NCBI GenBank assembly: GCA_003560165.1
Contig: PWJC01000160.1
Location: 1-41,477 of the forward strand
DNA length: 41,477 nt
From: Bacteroidales bacterium
GTDB taxonomy: Bacteria; Bacteroidota; Bacteroidia; Bacteroidales; UBA7960
Reading direction: 5' to 3'
Part shown: in pieces, positions 1 through 9,042 of the stretch
Layout: the number at the start of each line of letters is the position of its first letter
Numbering within the stretch: the first letter of the stretch is position 1
Program-made: the position numbers and the translations under genes
The notes under the pieces: generated by a model
Told to the model about the DNA's origin: nothing
Seen by the model: the letters and a program-made list of their open reading frames with translations, nothing else
Database searches by the model: none

Positions 1-5
1 AATAT

Positions 6-1532
6 ATGGCCATACTCGGAAACATCATCAAGGCGGCCCTGGAGATCACCGACAGGGTAATGCCCGAGGCAACGCCCGTTAAATCGCAAAAGGAGGAACT
101 CAAAAACCTGCTCGAAAAAGCCGCAAACACCCGTTTCGGCCGGCACTACGGATTTTCCGGCATACTCAGGCAAAACGACCTGGCCGGGGCCTTTGCCGAA
201 GCCGTTCCCTTCCACGATTACAACGCCATGCATTCGGGCTGGTGGAAAGAGCAAATGGAAGAGGGCACCCCCGATATCACCTGGCCCGGGAAGGTAACCT
301 ACTATGCCATGAGCGCCGGCACCACAGGGAAGGAAAGCAAGCGCATCCCCGTTACCGAAAACATGCTGGAAGCCGTGCGCAAAACCAGCATAATGCAGAT
401 ACTCTCGACGGCTAACTTCGATTTCCCGGCCGCGTTTTACGAAAAGGAGATCATGATGCTGGGCAGCAGTACCAAGTTGAAAAAAGTACGGCATTACCGC
501 GAAGGTGAGATCAGCGGCATTGCCGCCGGCAACATACCCCCCTGGTTTGAGCGCTTTTACCGTCCGGGAAAAGAAATTGCCGCCATCACCGACTGGGACA
601 AAAGGGTGGATGCCATTGCCAGGGAAGCAAAAAACTGGGATATCGGCGCCATGGCGGGCATTCCCTCATGGAACGAACTGATGATGAAACGGGTCATCGA
701 AGCCAACAGGGCAGAAAGCATTCACGACATATGGCCCAACCTGAGGGTATTTGTTTCGGGGGGGGTGGCCTTCGATCCCTACCGCAAGTCGTTCGAATCC
801 CTTACCCGTTATCCACTGACCTTTATCGATACCTACCTGGCCAGTGAGGGATTCCTGGCCTACCAGTCGCGTCCTAACAAGGACATGGCCATGACCCTGT
901 CGACCAACAGCGGGATCTACTTCGAATTTGTGCCTTTCAGGGAAGAATACATCGACGAGGACGGCAGCCTTGTTCAGGGGGCCGAATCATTCGGGCTGGA
1001 GGAAGTGGAAACCGGGCAGGATTATGTGCTGGTGATCTCTACGGTAGCCGGTACCTGGAGGTATATGATCGGCGATACCATCCGTTTTACCGACAAGGAA
1101 AAAGCCGAGATCGTCATTACCGGACGCACAAAGCATTTCCTGAACGTGGTGGGCTCCCAGTTGAGCGTCATCCAGATGAACCAGGCCATGCGGCAGCTCG
1201 AGGACCGCTTTGGGCTGAAGATCCCCGAATTTACGGTGGCAGCCGTCAGGCCCGAGGACGAATACATCCACCAGTGGTACCTTGGCGTTTAAGGAGAGGC
1301 CGGTGAACAGGAAGTAACCGACTATCTCGACCAGATACTCAAGGAAACGAACAAAGCCTACAAAATGGCCAGGGAGCAGGCCTTGCGCGATGTCAGGGTG
1401 AAGATGGTCCCTCCACGTGTCTTTTACGAATGGATTGAACGGCAAAAGGCAAAGGGGGGGCAGGTGAAGTTTCCCCGGGTCATGACGCAGAAAAAGTTCA
1501 GGGAGTGGCAGGAATATGCCGACAAGGCCTGA
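6..1532 (+). pseudogene. GH3 auxin-responsive-promoter family protein, interrupted by an in-frame TAA
   Basis: The 428-residue ORF (6..1292) has the ANL/GH3 adenylating fold: an N-terminal GRHYGF segment, a Ser/Thr-rich loop (MSAGTTGKESKRIP, about residues 100-113) and the later GDTIRF motif. It stops at TAA 1290-1292, after WYLGV. The same frame then stays open for 79 more codons to TGA 1530-1532, and this tail looks like the GH3 C-terminus: an LDQILKETNKAY helix, a VPPRVFYEW segment and GGQVKFPRV. The full frame would give about 508 codons, the usual GH3 length, so this is a point nonsense codon (GAA, AAA or CAA to TAA) or a sequencing error and not a frameshift. Bacterial GH3 proteins are thought to conjugate amino acids to acyl adenylates; the substrate here is unknown. 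The truncated protein would lack most of the C-terminal lid domain. The start lies 5 bases into the window, so upstream context is missing. Confidence 0.85.
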
Positions 1533-1606
1533 TCAGGCCACTTGGGGCTGTCTGAACCGTTCAGGAGTAAAAAGTAGCCGGAAAAATTACTTTACGCAGC
1601 AGGTGT

Positions 1607-1637
1607 TTTGTTTTTTCTTCGCATATTTATACTTTTA
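1607..1637 (+). promoter_or_regulatory. Predicted Bacteroidota-type promoter for the LytTR pair
   Basis: TTTG (1607-1610), a 19-base spacer and TACTTTTA (1630-1637) match the Bacteroidota -33/-7 pattern TTTG...TAnnTTTG with one mismatch. It lies just upstream of ATG 1666 and inside the longer ORF that starts at 1516, which argues for the downstream start. Pattern match only. Confidence 0.55.
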
Positions 1638-1665
1638 TGTCGAAAAAAAACCAAAATACAGCTAC

Positions 1666-2013
1666 ATGAATACACATTTTCTAAAAAAAGGACTATGGGT
1701 GCGCGACCGCAGCCGTATCCGCCTGATCCCTTTTCATGAGATCACCCACATCCATCACAGCGACGGCATCTCTGAGGTGCGCATGGGCAGGGAGCTGCTG
1801 AAAAAGCTTCACATTCCCCTGCGGGGATTGGAGCAAATGATGCCTCCCCAGGTTTTTGTACGCACTCACCGGAATTACATCATCAACACAAGTTTCATTG
1901 ACCGCTACCTCTGCGGGAGAAAGCTGTCCGTTCAATTAGGCGGGGAGTCCATTCCCGTATCCAGGCGCAGGAAGAAACAACTGGAAAAAATATTGATGCA
2001 GCAGCACTCATAA
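1666..2013 (+). CDS. Stand-alone LytTR-type DNA-binding protein (first of two)
   Basis: I start this gene at ATG 1666 (MNTHFLKKG), giving 115 residues. The ORF-track start at 1516 lies upstream of a good promoter match and adds non-conserved sequence. The protein is essentially one LytTR domain: a VRDRSRIRLIPFHEITHI strand region, then FVRTHRNYIINTSFIDR, then a basic C-terminus IPVSRRRKKQLEKIL. This is the AlgR/AgrA/LytR-type DNA-binding fold. There is no receiver domain and no membrane segment, so input must come from a partner or from expression level. It sits 15 bp upstream of a second LytTR gene, very likely co-transcribed, with a CACHE-type periplasmic sensor next on the same strand. Regulated genes are unknown. 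Confidence 0.85.
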   Translation: MNTHFLKKGLWVRDRSRIRLIPFHEITHIHHSDGISEVRMGRELLKKLHIPLRGLEQMMPPQVFVRTHRNYIINTSFIDRYLCGRKLSVQLGGESIPVSRRRKKQLEKILMQQHS

Positions 2014-2028
2014 ACCTTTCCTGTCACC

Positions 2029-2349
2029 ATGGAGGAGCATGCCCTTCTTTCCCAGAAAGTATCCCATAAAGAAGACATTGACTATGTGTTCTTGTTTCAC
2101 GGATACACCATCGTGGTGCTAAAAAACGGCACCAACGAAGTGATCGACCTTCCCATGACGGCCATTGAACGCCTGCTGCGCGGACAGCCCTTTTTCAGGA
2201 TCCACCGTTCTTACCTGGTAAACCTGGACCGTGTCAGTGAACTCTCCCTTAAAAAGAACAAACTCATGATCCGCATGCGTGGGCAGGAACTCCCCGTATC
2301 GCGGCGAAAAAAACGAGAGTTGCTGGCCCTGCTGGGGGCCGTGAACTGA
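2029..2349 (+). CDS. Stand-alone LytTR-type DNA-binding protein (second of two)
   Basis: This is a 106-residue protein consisting of one LytTR domain: DYVFLFHGYTIVVLKNG, then IERLLRGQPFFRIHRSYLVNLDRV, then a basic end LPVSRRKKRELLALL. The RIHRSYLVN core is the best-conserved LytTR signature. It has no receiver, kinase or transmembrane part. It begins 15 bp after the previous LytTR gene and has a similar layout but clearly diverged sequence, so the two look like an old duplication or a heterodimeric pair. LytTR proteins bind as dimers to direct repeats, and a pair could form mixed dimers. That is inference. Confidence 0.87.
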   Translation: MEEHALLSQKVSHKEDIDYVFLFHGYTIVVLKNGTNEVIDLPMTAIERLLRGQPFFRIHRSYLVNLDRVSELSLKKNKLMIRMRGQELPVSRRKKRELLALLGAVN

Positions 2350-2518
2350 ACGCGACAGCCCTTTTCCCGCTTTGCTCTGCCCGGATTTGCCCCTTATCAA
2401 ATAAATGAATATATTTAGGGTGGGAAAAGCCGGTTAGGCATTCTGTTGATTCTTGTGCTTCCTTCCCCTGGTTTTGAACAAGCGATTTTGTTAACCAACT
2501 ATATAGGAGGGCCATCTG

Positions 2519-4075
2519 ATGAATCCACGATCTTTATTTTATGTGTTACCAAAGTACAAAACCCGGTATGCCTTGCCTATGGCAGCTTTACTGCTACTGC
2601 TGCTGATACAGCCCGGCCGGCTTGCTGCCGGCCATCATCATTTCGACATCGACGCAAGAACCACCCTGGGGGCCACCACCACCCTGATGGACAGATACCT
2701 CTCGCAGGCACTGACCTCGCTGCGGCTGATCGCACACACCCCCACAGCCCGCAGCGGTATCTGGCCCGAGATCAAACCGAAGCTCGAACTGCTTCAGGCT
2801 GCCGTACCCGGTGCCGCTCTCTATATCGAACCCGATGGCGGTTACTACAGCGTCGAACAGGGGTATACCGGGCTGAACCTGGCCGACAGGGAATACTTCC
2901 CACGCCTCTTTGCCGGAGAAGAGATCCATGGCTCCCTGATCTACAGCCGGTCTACCGGCAAACAGTCGGTGATCATGGCCGTGCCGGTCAGCGAAGGTGA
3001 TCAGGTGACGGGTGCCGTGGCCCTTTCCATATTCCTGGATGAATTTCAGCAGCTGATCAGCCAATCCCTGAATCTGCCATCCGGCTACCTCTGGTATGTG
3101 ATCAACGAAGAGGGCAATACCGTACTCCATCCCAGGACAGATTTCGTGTTCATGAACCCGGCACAGCAGGGAGGGCCTTCACTGAGTAAGGCCGTGGAAA
3201 CCATTGTTTCGCAAGAGCAGGGGGCCACTACCTACCAATTTGCAGGCAGAAACACCCATGTGCTGTTTTCCCGGCTCTCCTTCAACAACTGGCGGCTGGT
3301 TATCGGGAAGATCGGGGAGGAACAGGAAGACGCCCACATGCCCATGGCCTACGAAATATTACAGGAACTCCAGACCACCCTCAGCGGCAAACTGCGCGAG
3401 ATGGACCGCCACCTTCAGCAGACAGTGGACGGCTTCGGTGGCCGGTTGCCCAGGGAACTCGTTGCCAGAAATGCCCTAAAAAAGTTGTACGACCAGAACC
3501 CTTATGTTATCAGCTGCGCCCTGATCGATACCAACGGCGAAATGATGTTTCTCGAGCCCCCGGATTACCGGCCGATGGAAGGGGGGCATATCAGAGACCA
3601 CGAAGACCATTTCATCATGCAGAAAAACCAAATGCCCATGCTCAGCAATTCTTACCTTGCCGGCGAAGGTTTTGATGCTGTCAGCCTGAAGCACCCCATT
3701 ATCGACGAAAAGGGCAATTTCCACGGGTCGGTGAGCCTGCTCATCAGGCCCGAAGTGATGATTGAAGAACTGGCAACCCCCCATATTGCGGAAACCATAT
3801 ACCAGCCATGGGTAATGGAGCCCGAAGGGCGTATTCTGTTCGACAAGGCCTTCGGGGGTACAGGAAGGATGCTGTTTCTCGATTACCGCTTCGAGGGCTA
3901 CGAAACCCTGCTCGAACTGGGCGACCGCATGGCCGAAGAAAAATCCGGACAGGGCGATTATGTGTACATCGATCCCGAAAACAATGAAAGGGTAATCCAG
4001 ATAGCCCTGTGGGATACCATCGAACTGCACAATACCCAGTGGCGGCTCGTCATCTCTTATCCGCCCTATGAGTAG
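2519..4075 (+). CDS. Periplasmic tandem CACHE-like sensor protein
   Basis: This 518-residue protein opens with a basic stretch and a hydrophobic segment (ALPMAALLLLLLIQ, about residues 20-34), either a signal peptide or a membrane anchor. Two extracytoplasmic sensor regions follow. The first (about 50-280) has the double-CACHE look: a long N-terminal helix, GYTGLNLADREYFPRLFAG and SRSTGKQSVIMAVPV. The second (about 320-510) begins after a helical linker and repeats the pattern with NPYVISCALIDTNGEMMF and GNFHGSVSLLIRP. No kinase, methyl-accepting, GGDEF or HTH domain is present, so it must pass any ligand signal through another protein. The start is set by a strong Shine-Dalgarno AGGAGG (2505-2510), eight bases before the ATG, unusual in this phylum. 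Its place after two LytTR genes suggests a link, but a 169-bp gap separates them. Confidence 0.72.
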   Translation: MNPRSLFYVLPKYKTRYALPMAALLLLLLIQPGRLAAGHHHFDIDARTTLGATTTLMDRYLSQALTSLRLIAHTPTARSGIWPEIKPKLELLQAAVPGAALYIEPDGGYYSVEQGYTGLNLADREYFPRLFAGEEIHGSLIYSRSTGKQSVIMAVPVSEGDQVTGAVALSIFLDEFQQLISQSLNLPSGYLWYVINEEGNTVLHPRTDFVFMNPAQQGGPSLSKAVETIVSQEQGATTYQFAGRNTHVLFSRLSFNNWRLVIGKIGEEQEDAHMPMAYEILQELQTTLSGKLREMDRHLQQTVDGFGGRLPRELVARNALKKLYDQNPYVISCALIDTNGEMMFLEPPDYRPMEGGHIRDHEDHFIMQKNQMPMLSNSYLAGEGFDAVSLKHPIIDEKGNFHGSVSLLIRPEVMIEELATPHIAETIYQPWVMEPEGRILFDKAFGGTGRMLFLDYRFEGYETLLELGDRMAEEKSGQGDYVYIDPENNERVIQIALWDTIELHNTQWRLVISYPPYE

Positions 4076-4178
4076 GGCCCGCAAGCAGACAAATCATTCA
4101 CAATTTTTTGGGCATGCTTGGTGATTAGTAAAAAATGAAGTATTTTTAGCTTACCGAATCAGTCACCAACAAGACCCG

Positions 4179-5009
4179 ATGATAGTGCTTGTTCACGGGG
4201 CATTGAAGCCTGTTTTTTCTTTCATCAGGATCATACTACCAGCCGTTATCGGGTTGTTTGTTGCCCTGCTCCTGAGTGCCTGTTCCCTGCTCTTCCCCAC
4301 GGTGGACACTACACTGGCCAGCGAGATGCTGGCAGGCGACCCGGGTTTGAGTAACGAGGAGTATTCCAGGCGGATCGGGCAAGACCAGTGGCCGGTAGAC
4401 CGGCTGAATACGGCCATTGACGCCGATTACCTGAATGATGACGAAAAGAACCTGATCCTTGCCCACAACCTTGTCAGGTACGACCCCGAAAAATTTGCCC
4501 TGCTGTACGTTGCCGAGTTCATTACCTATTTCCGGGGCACGGAATTCTATTACCCCAACCTGGGCACCATCATGCTGACCACCGAAGGGGCTACCCCCGC
4601 CATTGACCTTTACCACGAACTGCTGAAAACCGAGCCCATGGGGTTGCTCTATCCTACGCAGGGCCTGTCGCTGGCGGCCAGTTCGCATGCTACCTACCTA
4701 AGGCAGCGCCGCACCAGGGGACACGGCGGACAGGGAGGGTTGCGGGCCCGCATCGAGAGGTTCGGCAACTGGCAGGGGAAGATTGGTGAAAACATCTCTT
4801 ATGGGAATTTCTCTGCCCACGATGCCCTGATCTACCTGCTGATCGACGATGATGTATACGACAGAAGCCACCGGGCGAATATCCTTAACCCGGGTTTCCG
4901 GTATATCGGGGTGGCCAGGGAGTTCCATCCGGGATTTCCCCTGGGCGATACCTATGTGATCAACTACGCCCAGGAGTTCAGCGACCACCCCGTAAACAGC
5001 CTTCAGTAA
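4179..5009 (+). CDS. CAP (SCP/PR-1) domain lipoprotein
   Basis: This 276-residue protein starts with a hydrophobic leader ending in a lipobox (LLLSAC, Cys near residue 35), so it is probably a lipidated envelope protein. The C-terminal half is a CAP domain. The putative cavity residues are visible in SSHATYL (His), KIGENISYG (Glu) and RSHRANILN (His), followed by GFRYIGVAREF and a final strand with YVINYAQEF. Bacterial CAP proteins are secreted, but their biochemical roles are mostly unknown; proteolysis and lipid binding have been proposed for relatives. The 140-residue segment between lipobox and CAP domain is not recognised. The gene is monocistronic as far as I can see and converges on the E1 gene. 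Confidence 0.85.
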   Translation: MIVLVHGALKPVFSFIRIILPAVIGLFVALLLSACSLLFPTVDTTLASEMLAGDPGLSNEEYSRRIGQDQWPVDRLNTAIDADYLNDDEKNLILAHNLVRYDPEKFALLYVAEFITYFRGTEFYYPNLGTIMLTTEGATPAIDLYHELLKTEPMGLLYPTQGLSLAASSHATYLRQRRTRGHGGQGGLRARIERFGNWQGKIGENISYGNFSAHDALIYLLIDDDVYDRSHRANILNPGFRYIGVAREFHPGFPLGDTYVINYAQEFSDHPVNSLQ

Positions 5010-5042
5010 ATTTCGGGCCGGGCTGGCCCTGATGCCGGCACC

Positions 5043-7169
5043 CTAATACGACATGAGATTTTCGGCGGCTGCCACGATCTTTTTTGCCGACGGCAAAATG
5101 GCCTCCTCCAGATTCCTGTGGAATCCGACCGGGGTAAAGGTCGAACCCACGCGCTTTACCGGGGCATCGAGGTGTTCAAATGCCATATCGGCAATCCTCG
5201 CGGCCAGTTCTCCCCCAAAACCTCCAAACACCTTGTCTTCGTGGACAACCAGCGCCCGCCCGGTTTTTTTCACCGATGCCATGACGGCATCGGTATCCAG
5301 GGGAATGAGAGAACGTAAATCGAGTACCTCAATGTCCCTTCCGGAGTCTTTGGCAATTTGTTCGGCCGCCTGCATACAAAGGTGGGTCGTATTCCCATAG
5401 GTAATGATACTCAGATCCTTGCCAAAACGCCTGATCCGGGCTTTGCCGAAAGGCACTTCAAAGTCGGCGGGCACGACCGTTTCTGCCGCCCTGGCATTGT
5501 ACAGGGCCTTGGGTTCGAGAAAGAGGGTCGGCCCCCTCGAACGCATGGAGGTGCGCAACAAGCCGGCGGCATCGTCGGCAAAGGAAGGATAGACGAGGCG
5601 GATACCCGGAAAAGTGGCCAGGGCCCCTTCGGTGGTCTGCGAATGATACAAGCCCCCCCCGATATATCCGCCCGAAGCCAGCCGGATGGTTACGTTGGGG
5701 CTGAACTTCCCGTTGCTTCTCCAGTATTCGTGGGTCATTTCCACATACTGCTCCATGGCGGGCCAGAAATAATCGGCAAATTCGGCACCTTCGATCACAA
5801 TGCGGATCTTTTCATCAAACCGGCTCATCCCATTGGCCGTTCCCACAATGAAGTCTTCGGCAATGGGAGCGTTGAACACCCGGCCGGCACCAAACTCCTT
5901 CTGCATCCCCTTGGTTACATTGAATATGCCGCCCTTTTCGCGGTAAGCCACATCCTGCCCCCAGATGAAGGTATCCGGATTGTGGCGGAACTCAGCCTTC
6001 AGGGTCTCATTCAGGGCAGTGATCATCTTAATTTTCTCCCCTTCTTCGTTGTGGATGCCATCGGGGTATCTTTCAGAGCTGTAAGCCTCGGGGATGACAA
6101 AATCGTGGATGGAGGCAGGGTCGGGGTCGGGAGCTTTCAACGCCTTCCTGTGGGCTTCTGCGATCGCTTCAGTTGCCTCCTGGTCGAGGGCATCCAGGTT
6201 TTCCCCGTCCAGGATGTCGTTGCTGATCAGCAGCCGGCGGATCTTCAGCATGGGGTCGTGCGCCCTGACACAGGCCAATTCGCGTTCATCCCGATAAAGG
6301 TCGTGACGGTCGCTGTTTGAGTGCGATCCGATGCGCACCACACTGGCATGGACAATCACAGGTTCACTCGATTCAAGGGCGTGTTGCCTGGCCTGGTACA
6401 TGGCATTCATTGAACTGAAAACGTCTTTTCCGTCGCAATAAATGATCCTCAGGTTTTTGAAACCCCGGAAATTGTCCGCTACCTTGCGGTTGGCCGTCTG
6501 GTCCTTCCTGGGGACCGAAATCCCATAGCCGTTGTCCTGGAAAACAAAAATCACCGGGAGCTTTTCGTTGCTCGCCCCGTTGATGGCTTCGTAAACATAA
6601 CCTTCGGAAACCGACGACTCACCCTGTGAACTGATGGCTACGCCTTTGTGCCCGTACCGCTTCATGGCGCGGGCAACGCCAACCGCGTGCAGGGTATGGT
6701 TGCCCGTGGCAGAAGAAACATTGTGGATGTTCCATTCGGGCTTGGCAAAATGGTTCGACATATGCCTCCCCCCGCTGGCAATGTCTGTGGCTTTGGAGAT
6801 GCCGTTGAGGATGATCTCCCCGGCAGTGATTCCCGCCGACAGGGCAGTCAGCATATCGCGGTAATAGGGGAACAGATGGTCTGTTTCCCGTTCAAACACC
6901 TGCCCGATGGCCAGCTGAATGGCATCGTGCCCGGCATAGGGGGCATGATAAGACCAGCCCAGGGCCTGTTTGAGGTAATTGGGTGCTTTTTCGTCAAGCT
7001 TTCTGCCCATTGTCATCAGGAGATACCACTTCCTGAATGTAGCGGCATCCACCGTATCGAGAGCATACTTCGGACGCTGGATCACCTCATCCTTTAATTC
7101 GCCGGGCAATTGTTTGTTGTTATGTCCTTTTTCTTTTTTGATGGCTTCCATACCTGGGATTTTTAACAT
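5043..7169 (-). CDS. Fused alpha/beta E1 component of a 2-oxoacid dehydrogenase (branched-chain type)
   Basis: About 708 residues joining both E1 subunits in one chain. The N-terminal half is the thiamine-pyrophosphate alpha part: the TPP/Mg region reads SSQGESSVSEGYVYEAING followed by FQDNGYGIS, and SHSNSDRHDLY resembles the phosphorylation-loop region. The C-terminal half is the beta part, with GQDVAYREKGGIFNVT, NAPIAEDFIVG and GIRLVYPSFADDAAGLL. Fused E1 chains of this size are known for branched-chain 2-oxoacid dehydrogenases in Bacteroidota. No E2 or E3 gene lies in the window, so the partners are elsewhere. The track start at 7178 is TTG; ATG at 7169 or 7151 is likelier and I use 7169. 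It follows nnr on the same strand after about 155 bp. Substrate (branched-chain keto acids versus pyruvate) cannot be settled from sequence. Confidence 0.86.
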   Translation of the reverse strand: MLKIPGMEAIKKEKGHNNKQLPGELKDEVIQRPKYALDTVDAATFRKWYLLMTMGRKLDEKAPNYLKQALGWSYHAPYAGHDAIQLAIGQVFERETDHLFPYYRDMLTALSAGITAGEIILNGISKATDIASGGRHMSNHFAKPEWNIHNVSSATGNHTLHAVGVARAMKRYGHKGVAISSQGESSVSEGYVYEAINGASNEKLPVIFVFQDNGYGISVPRKDQTANRKVADNFRGFKNLRIIYCDGKDVFSSMNAMYQARQHALESSEPVIVHASVVRIGSHSNSDRHDLYRDERELACVRAHDPMLKIRRLLISNDILDGENLDALDQEATEAIAEAHRKALKAPDPDPASIHDFVIPEAYSSERYPDGIHNEEGEKIKMITALNETLKAEFRHNPDTFIWGQDVAYREKGGIFNVTKGMQKEFGAGRVFNAPIAEDFIVGTANGMSRFDEKIRIVIEGAEFADYFWPAMEQYVEMTHEYWRSNGKFSPNVTIRLASGGYIGGGLYHSQTTEGALATFPGIRLVYPSFADDAAGLLRTSMRSRGPTLFLEPKALYNARAAETVVPADFEVPFGKARIRRFGKDLSIITYGNTTHLCMQAAEQIAKDSGRDIEVLDLRSLIPLDTDAVMASVKKTGRALVVHEDKVFGGFGGELAARIADMAFEHLDAPVKRVGSTFTPVGFHRNLEEAILPSAKKIVAAAENLMSY

Positions 7170-7324
7170 TTCCGGCAAGGTGCCGGACTCTCACTAAACA
7201 GCGGGGCCATGATTTTGTTTAGCCTGCACGGGGACTCCCCGAAAGGGGCAAAAAAACCAGACAGCTGTCACCGGCTGCAGGAATCGCCGGCAACCCAAAG
7301 CAAAACAGAAATGGAATGCGGGCC

Positions 7325-8839
7325 TTATCCACGCATGGTGGTTTTGATGGCCCTGGGCAGGAGTTCGACCACATCGCTGGCAATAAGGCCCTCCTGCCCC
7401 AGCCTGGCTGATGCCAGATCGGCCGCGCGGCCGTGAAGGTATACCCCAAGCAGGCAGGCGTGCAACGGAGAGTAATTCTGGGCGAGCCAGCCAAGGATCA
7501 CGCCGGTAAGCACATCGCCTGTGCCCCCGGTGGCCAATCCGGGATTTCCTGTCGAATTGAAGAAAGCACGTCCGTCGGGACAGACCACGGCCGTGTGCCC
7601 GCCTTTCAGCACCACGTATACCTGAAAGCGGTGGGCCAGTTCAAGGGCTTTTTCAAAACGGTCGAGGTCGTCGGTAGTTTTTCCTGCCATGCGATCAAAC
7701 TCTCCGGGATGGGGGGTAAAAATCGAACCCTTGGGCAGGAACCCACACCAGGTGAGGTTTTCTGACAGTATATTCAGGGCATCGGCATCCAGCACCATGG
7801 GCACCGTGGCGTTCTGGATGAGCAGTTTGAGGGCCCTTGCGGTTTGCTCGTGCGTGCCGATGCCCGGACCGACGGCAATCGCATTGAATCCGTCAAGCGA
7901 GCTAATACCCGACAGTATACGGGGATTCTCGTCGGCCACGCACATGGCCTCGGGCACACAGGTCTGCATGATCTCATAGGCGCAACCCGGCAGGTGAACC
8001 GTCATCAAGCCGGCTCCGCTGCGCAGGGCAGCCCTGGCTGCCAACACCCCGGCACCTGCCTTTCCGTGGCTGCCGGCCAGCAGCAGCCCGTGGCCGAAGT
8101 GTCCCTTGTGGGAAAATTTTTTCCGAGGCCGGTACAGCCCCCGGACTTCCGATGCCTGCAAGTAATGGTAGCGGGTCTCGGCCTGGGCAATGCCCTTTGG
8201 GTGCAGACCGATGTCCAACAAATACCATTCGCCCAGGAAGCGGTCGTTCGAGGGGAACATAAAGGCCAGTTTGGGCGATTGGAAACTCAGGGTATAATCG
8301 GCCCGGACAATCCGTTGGGGGTCGTTGTTGCGGTTGTCCTCGCAAAACAGCCCGGTTGGAAAATCGATGGCCACCACCACGGCCGAAGAGGCATTGATAT
8401 GCTGTACAACTTTGGCCAACAAGCCCTCCAGGGGGCGGTCGAGCCCACTGCCCAGCAGCGCATCAACAATCACTTCCCCGGGGTCGATCGCCGGCATTTC
8501 CGCTTCGCCAGTCAGGTTGTGCTGCCGCAGATTGCGCAAACCCACCAGCCGTTCTTCGTTCAAAAGAAAATCCTCCGAAGCTCGGTCGGAATGCCTGACA
8601 ATATGGACCACTACCTGATGACCGGAATCAGCCAGCAGCCGGGCGATCACCAGCCCGTCTCCACCGTTGTTGCCCATTCCGCAAAAAATCCTGACAGGCC
8701 TTTTTTCCGGCATGCGCCGCCTGATCCACTCAAAGCACCGGCCTGCCGCCCTTTCCATAAGACCGGCAGAGCTAATGGGTTCCTGATCAATGGTGTAAGC
8801 GTCGATCCTGCGTATCTGGGAAGCTTTCAGTATTTTCAT
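7325..8839 (-). CDS. nnr: Bifunctional NAD(P)H-hydrate epimerase / ADP-dependent NAD(P)H-hydrate dehydratase
   Basis: This 504-residue cytosolic enzyme repairs hydrated NADH and NADPH. The N-terminal YjeF domain (about 1-215) epimerises R-NAD(P)HX to the S form and shows the nucleotide loop GNNGGDGLVIARLL. The C-terminal ribokinase-like domain (about 230-500) dehydrates S-NAD(P)HX and shows GHFGHGLLLAGSHGKAGAG, VLDADALNIL, TPHPGEFDRM and the phosphate-binding TGGTGDVLTGVI. Length and domain order match the usual fusion. Start ATG 8839 (MKILKASQIRRID) fits the family. A promoter match 170 bp upstream (9012-9042) would give a long leader containing a dispersed repeat. Confidence 0.95.
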   Translation of the reverse strand: MKILKASQIRRIDAYTIDQEPISSAGLMERAAGRCFEWIRRRMPEKRPVRIFCGMGNNGGDGLVIARLLADSGHQVVVHIVRHSDRASEDFLLNEERLVGLRNLRQHNLTGEAEMPAIDPGEVIVDALLGSGLDRPLEGLLAKVVQHINASSAVVVAIDFPTGLFCEDNRNNDPQRIVRADYTLSFQSPKLAFMFPSNDRFLGEWYLLDIGLHPKGIAQAETRYHYLQASEVRGLYRPRKKFSHKGHFGHGLLLAGSHGKAGAGVLAARAALRSGAGLMTVHLPGCAYEIMQTCVPEAMCVADENPRILSGISSLDGFNAIAVGPGIGTHEQTARALKLLIQNATVPMVLDADALNILSENLTWCGFLPKGSIFTPHPGEFDRMAGKTTDDLDRFEKALELAHRFQVYVVLKGGHTAVVCPDGRAFFNSTGNPGLATGGTGDVLTGVILGWLAQNYSPLHACLLGVYLHGRAADLASARLGQEGLIASDVVELLPRAIKTTMRG

Positions 8840-8882
8840 CTGCTCATAATTTTATGTTTCGGTAAGGTCGAAAGGTCTGAAA

Positions 8883-8985
8883 AGCAATGAGTAATGAGTG
8901 ATGAGGCAAAAAGTCGTTCCGCCTTCTGTCTTCCGTTTTCTGTCTCCTAACCTTTTCAACCCTTCAACTTTTCACCTCACTTCTA
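8883..8985. repeat. Dispersed low-complexity repeat, copy A (heptamer type)
   Basis: The nnr-wbqC spacer contains three pyrimidine heptamers CTTCTGT-CTTCCGT-TTTCTGT (8923-8943), then a TTTTCAACCCTTCAACTTTT module, preceded by a GAGTAATGAGTGATGAG stretch and AAAAGTCGTTCC. The same words recur in copies B, C and D. No ORF is supported here. Confidence 0.8.
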
Positions 8986-9011
8986 TAAATTTTACCGACA
9001 TTCGCATACAA

Positions 9012-9042
9012 CAAAAATAACGGCTTATTTCCGGAATTCCAA
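9012..9042 (-). promoter_or_regulatory. Possible promoter for nnr
   Basis: Read on the minus strand, TTG (9042-9040), 20 bases and TATTTTTG (9019-9012) match the Bacteroidota promoter pattern exactly. The -33 element touches the wbqC start codon. If used, the nnr leader would be about 165 bases and would transcribe repeat copy A. Confidence 0.4.

Noticed and set aside
785-800. GTTCGAATCC resembling a tRNA T-arm
   Set aside because: It lies within GH3 coding sequence and no cloverleaf can be formed around it.
5358-6320. 320-residue plus-strand ORF opposite the E1 gene
   Set aside because: The fused E1 motifs on the minus strand are unambiguous, so this is a shadow.
7236-7258. Hairpin CCCCGAAAGGGG downstream of nnr
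   Set aside because: On the minus strand the T-run precedes and does not follow the stem, so it is not a convincing terminator for nnr.
7844-8890. 348-residue plus-strand ORF opposite nnr
   Set aside because: It mirrors the nnr coding frame; its composition and lack of motifs fit a shadow ORF.
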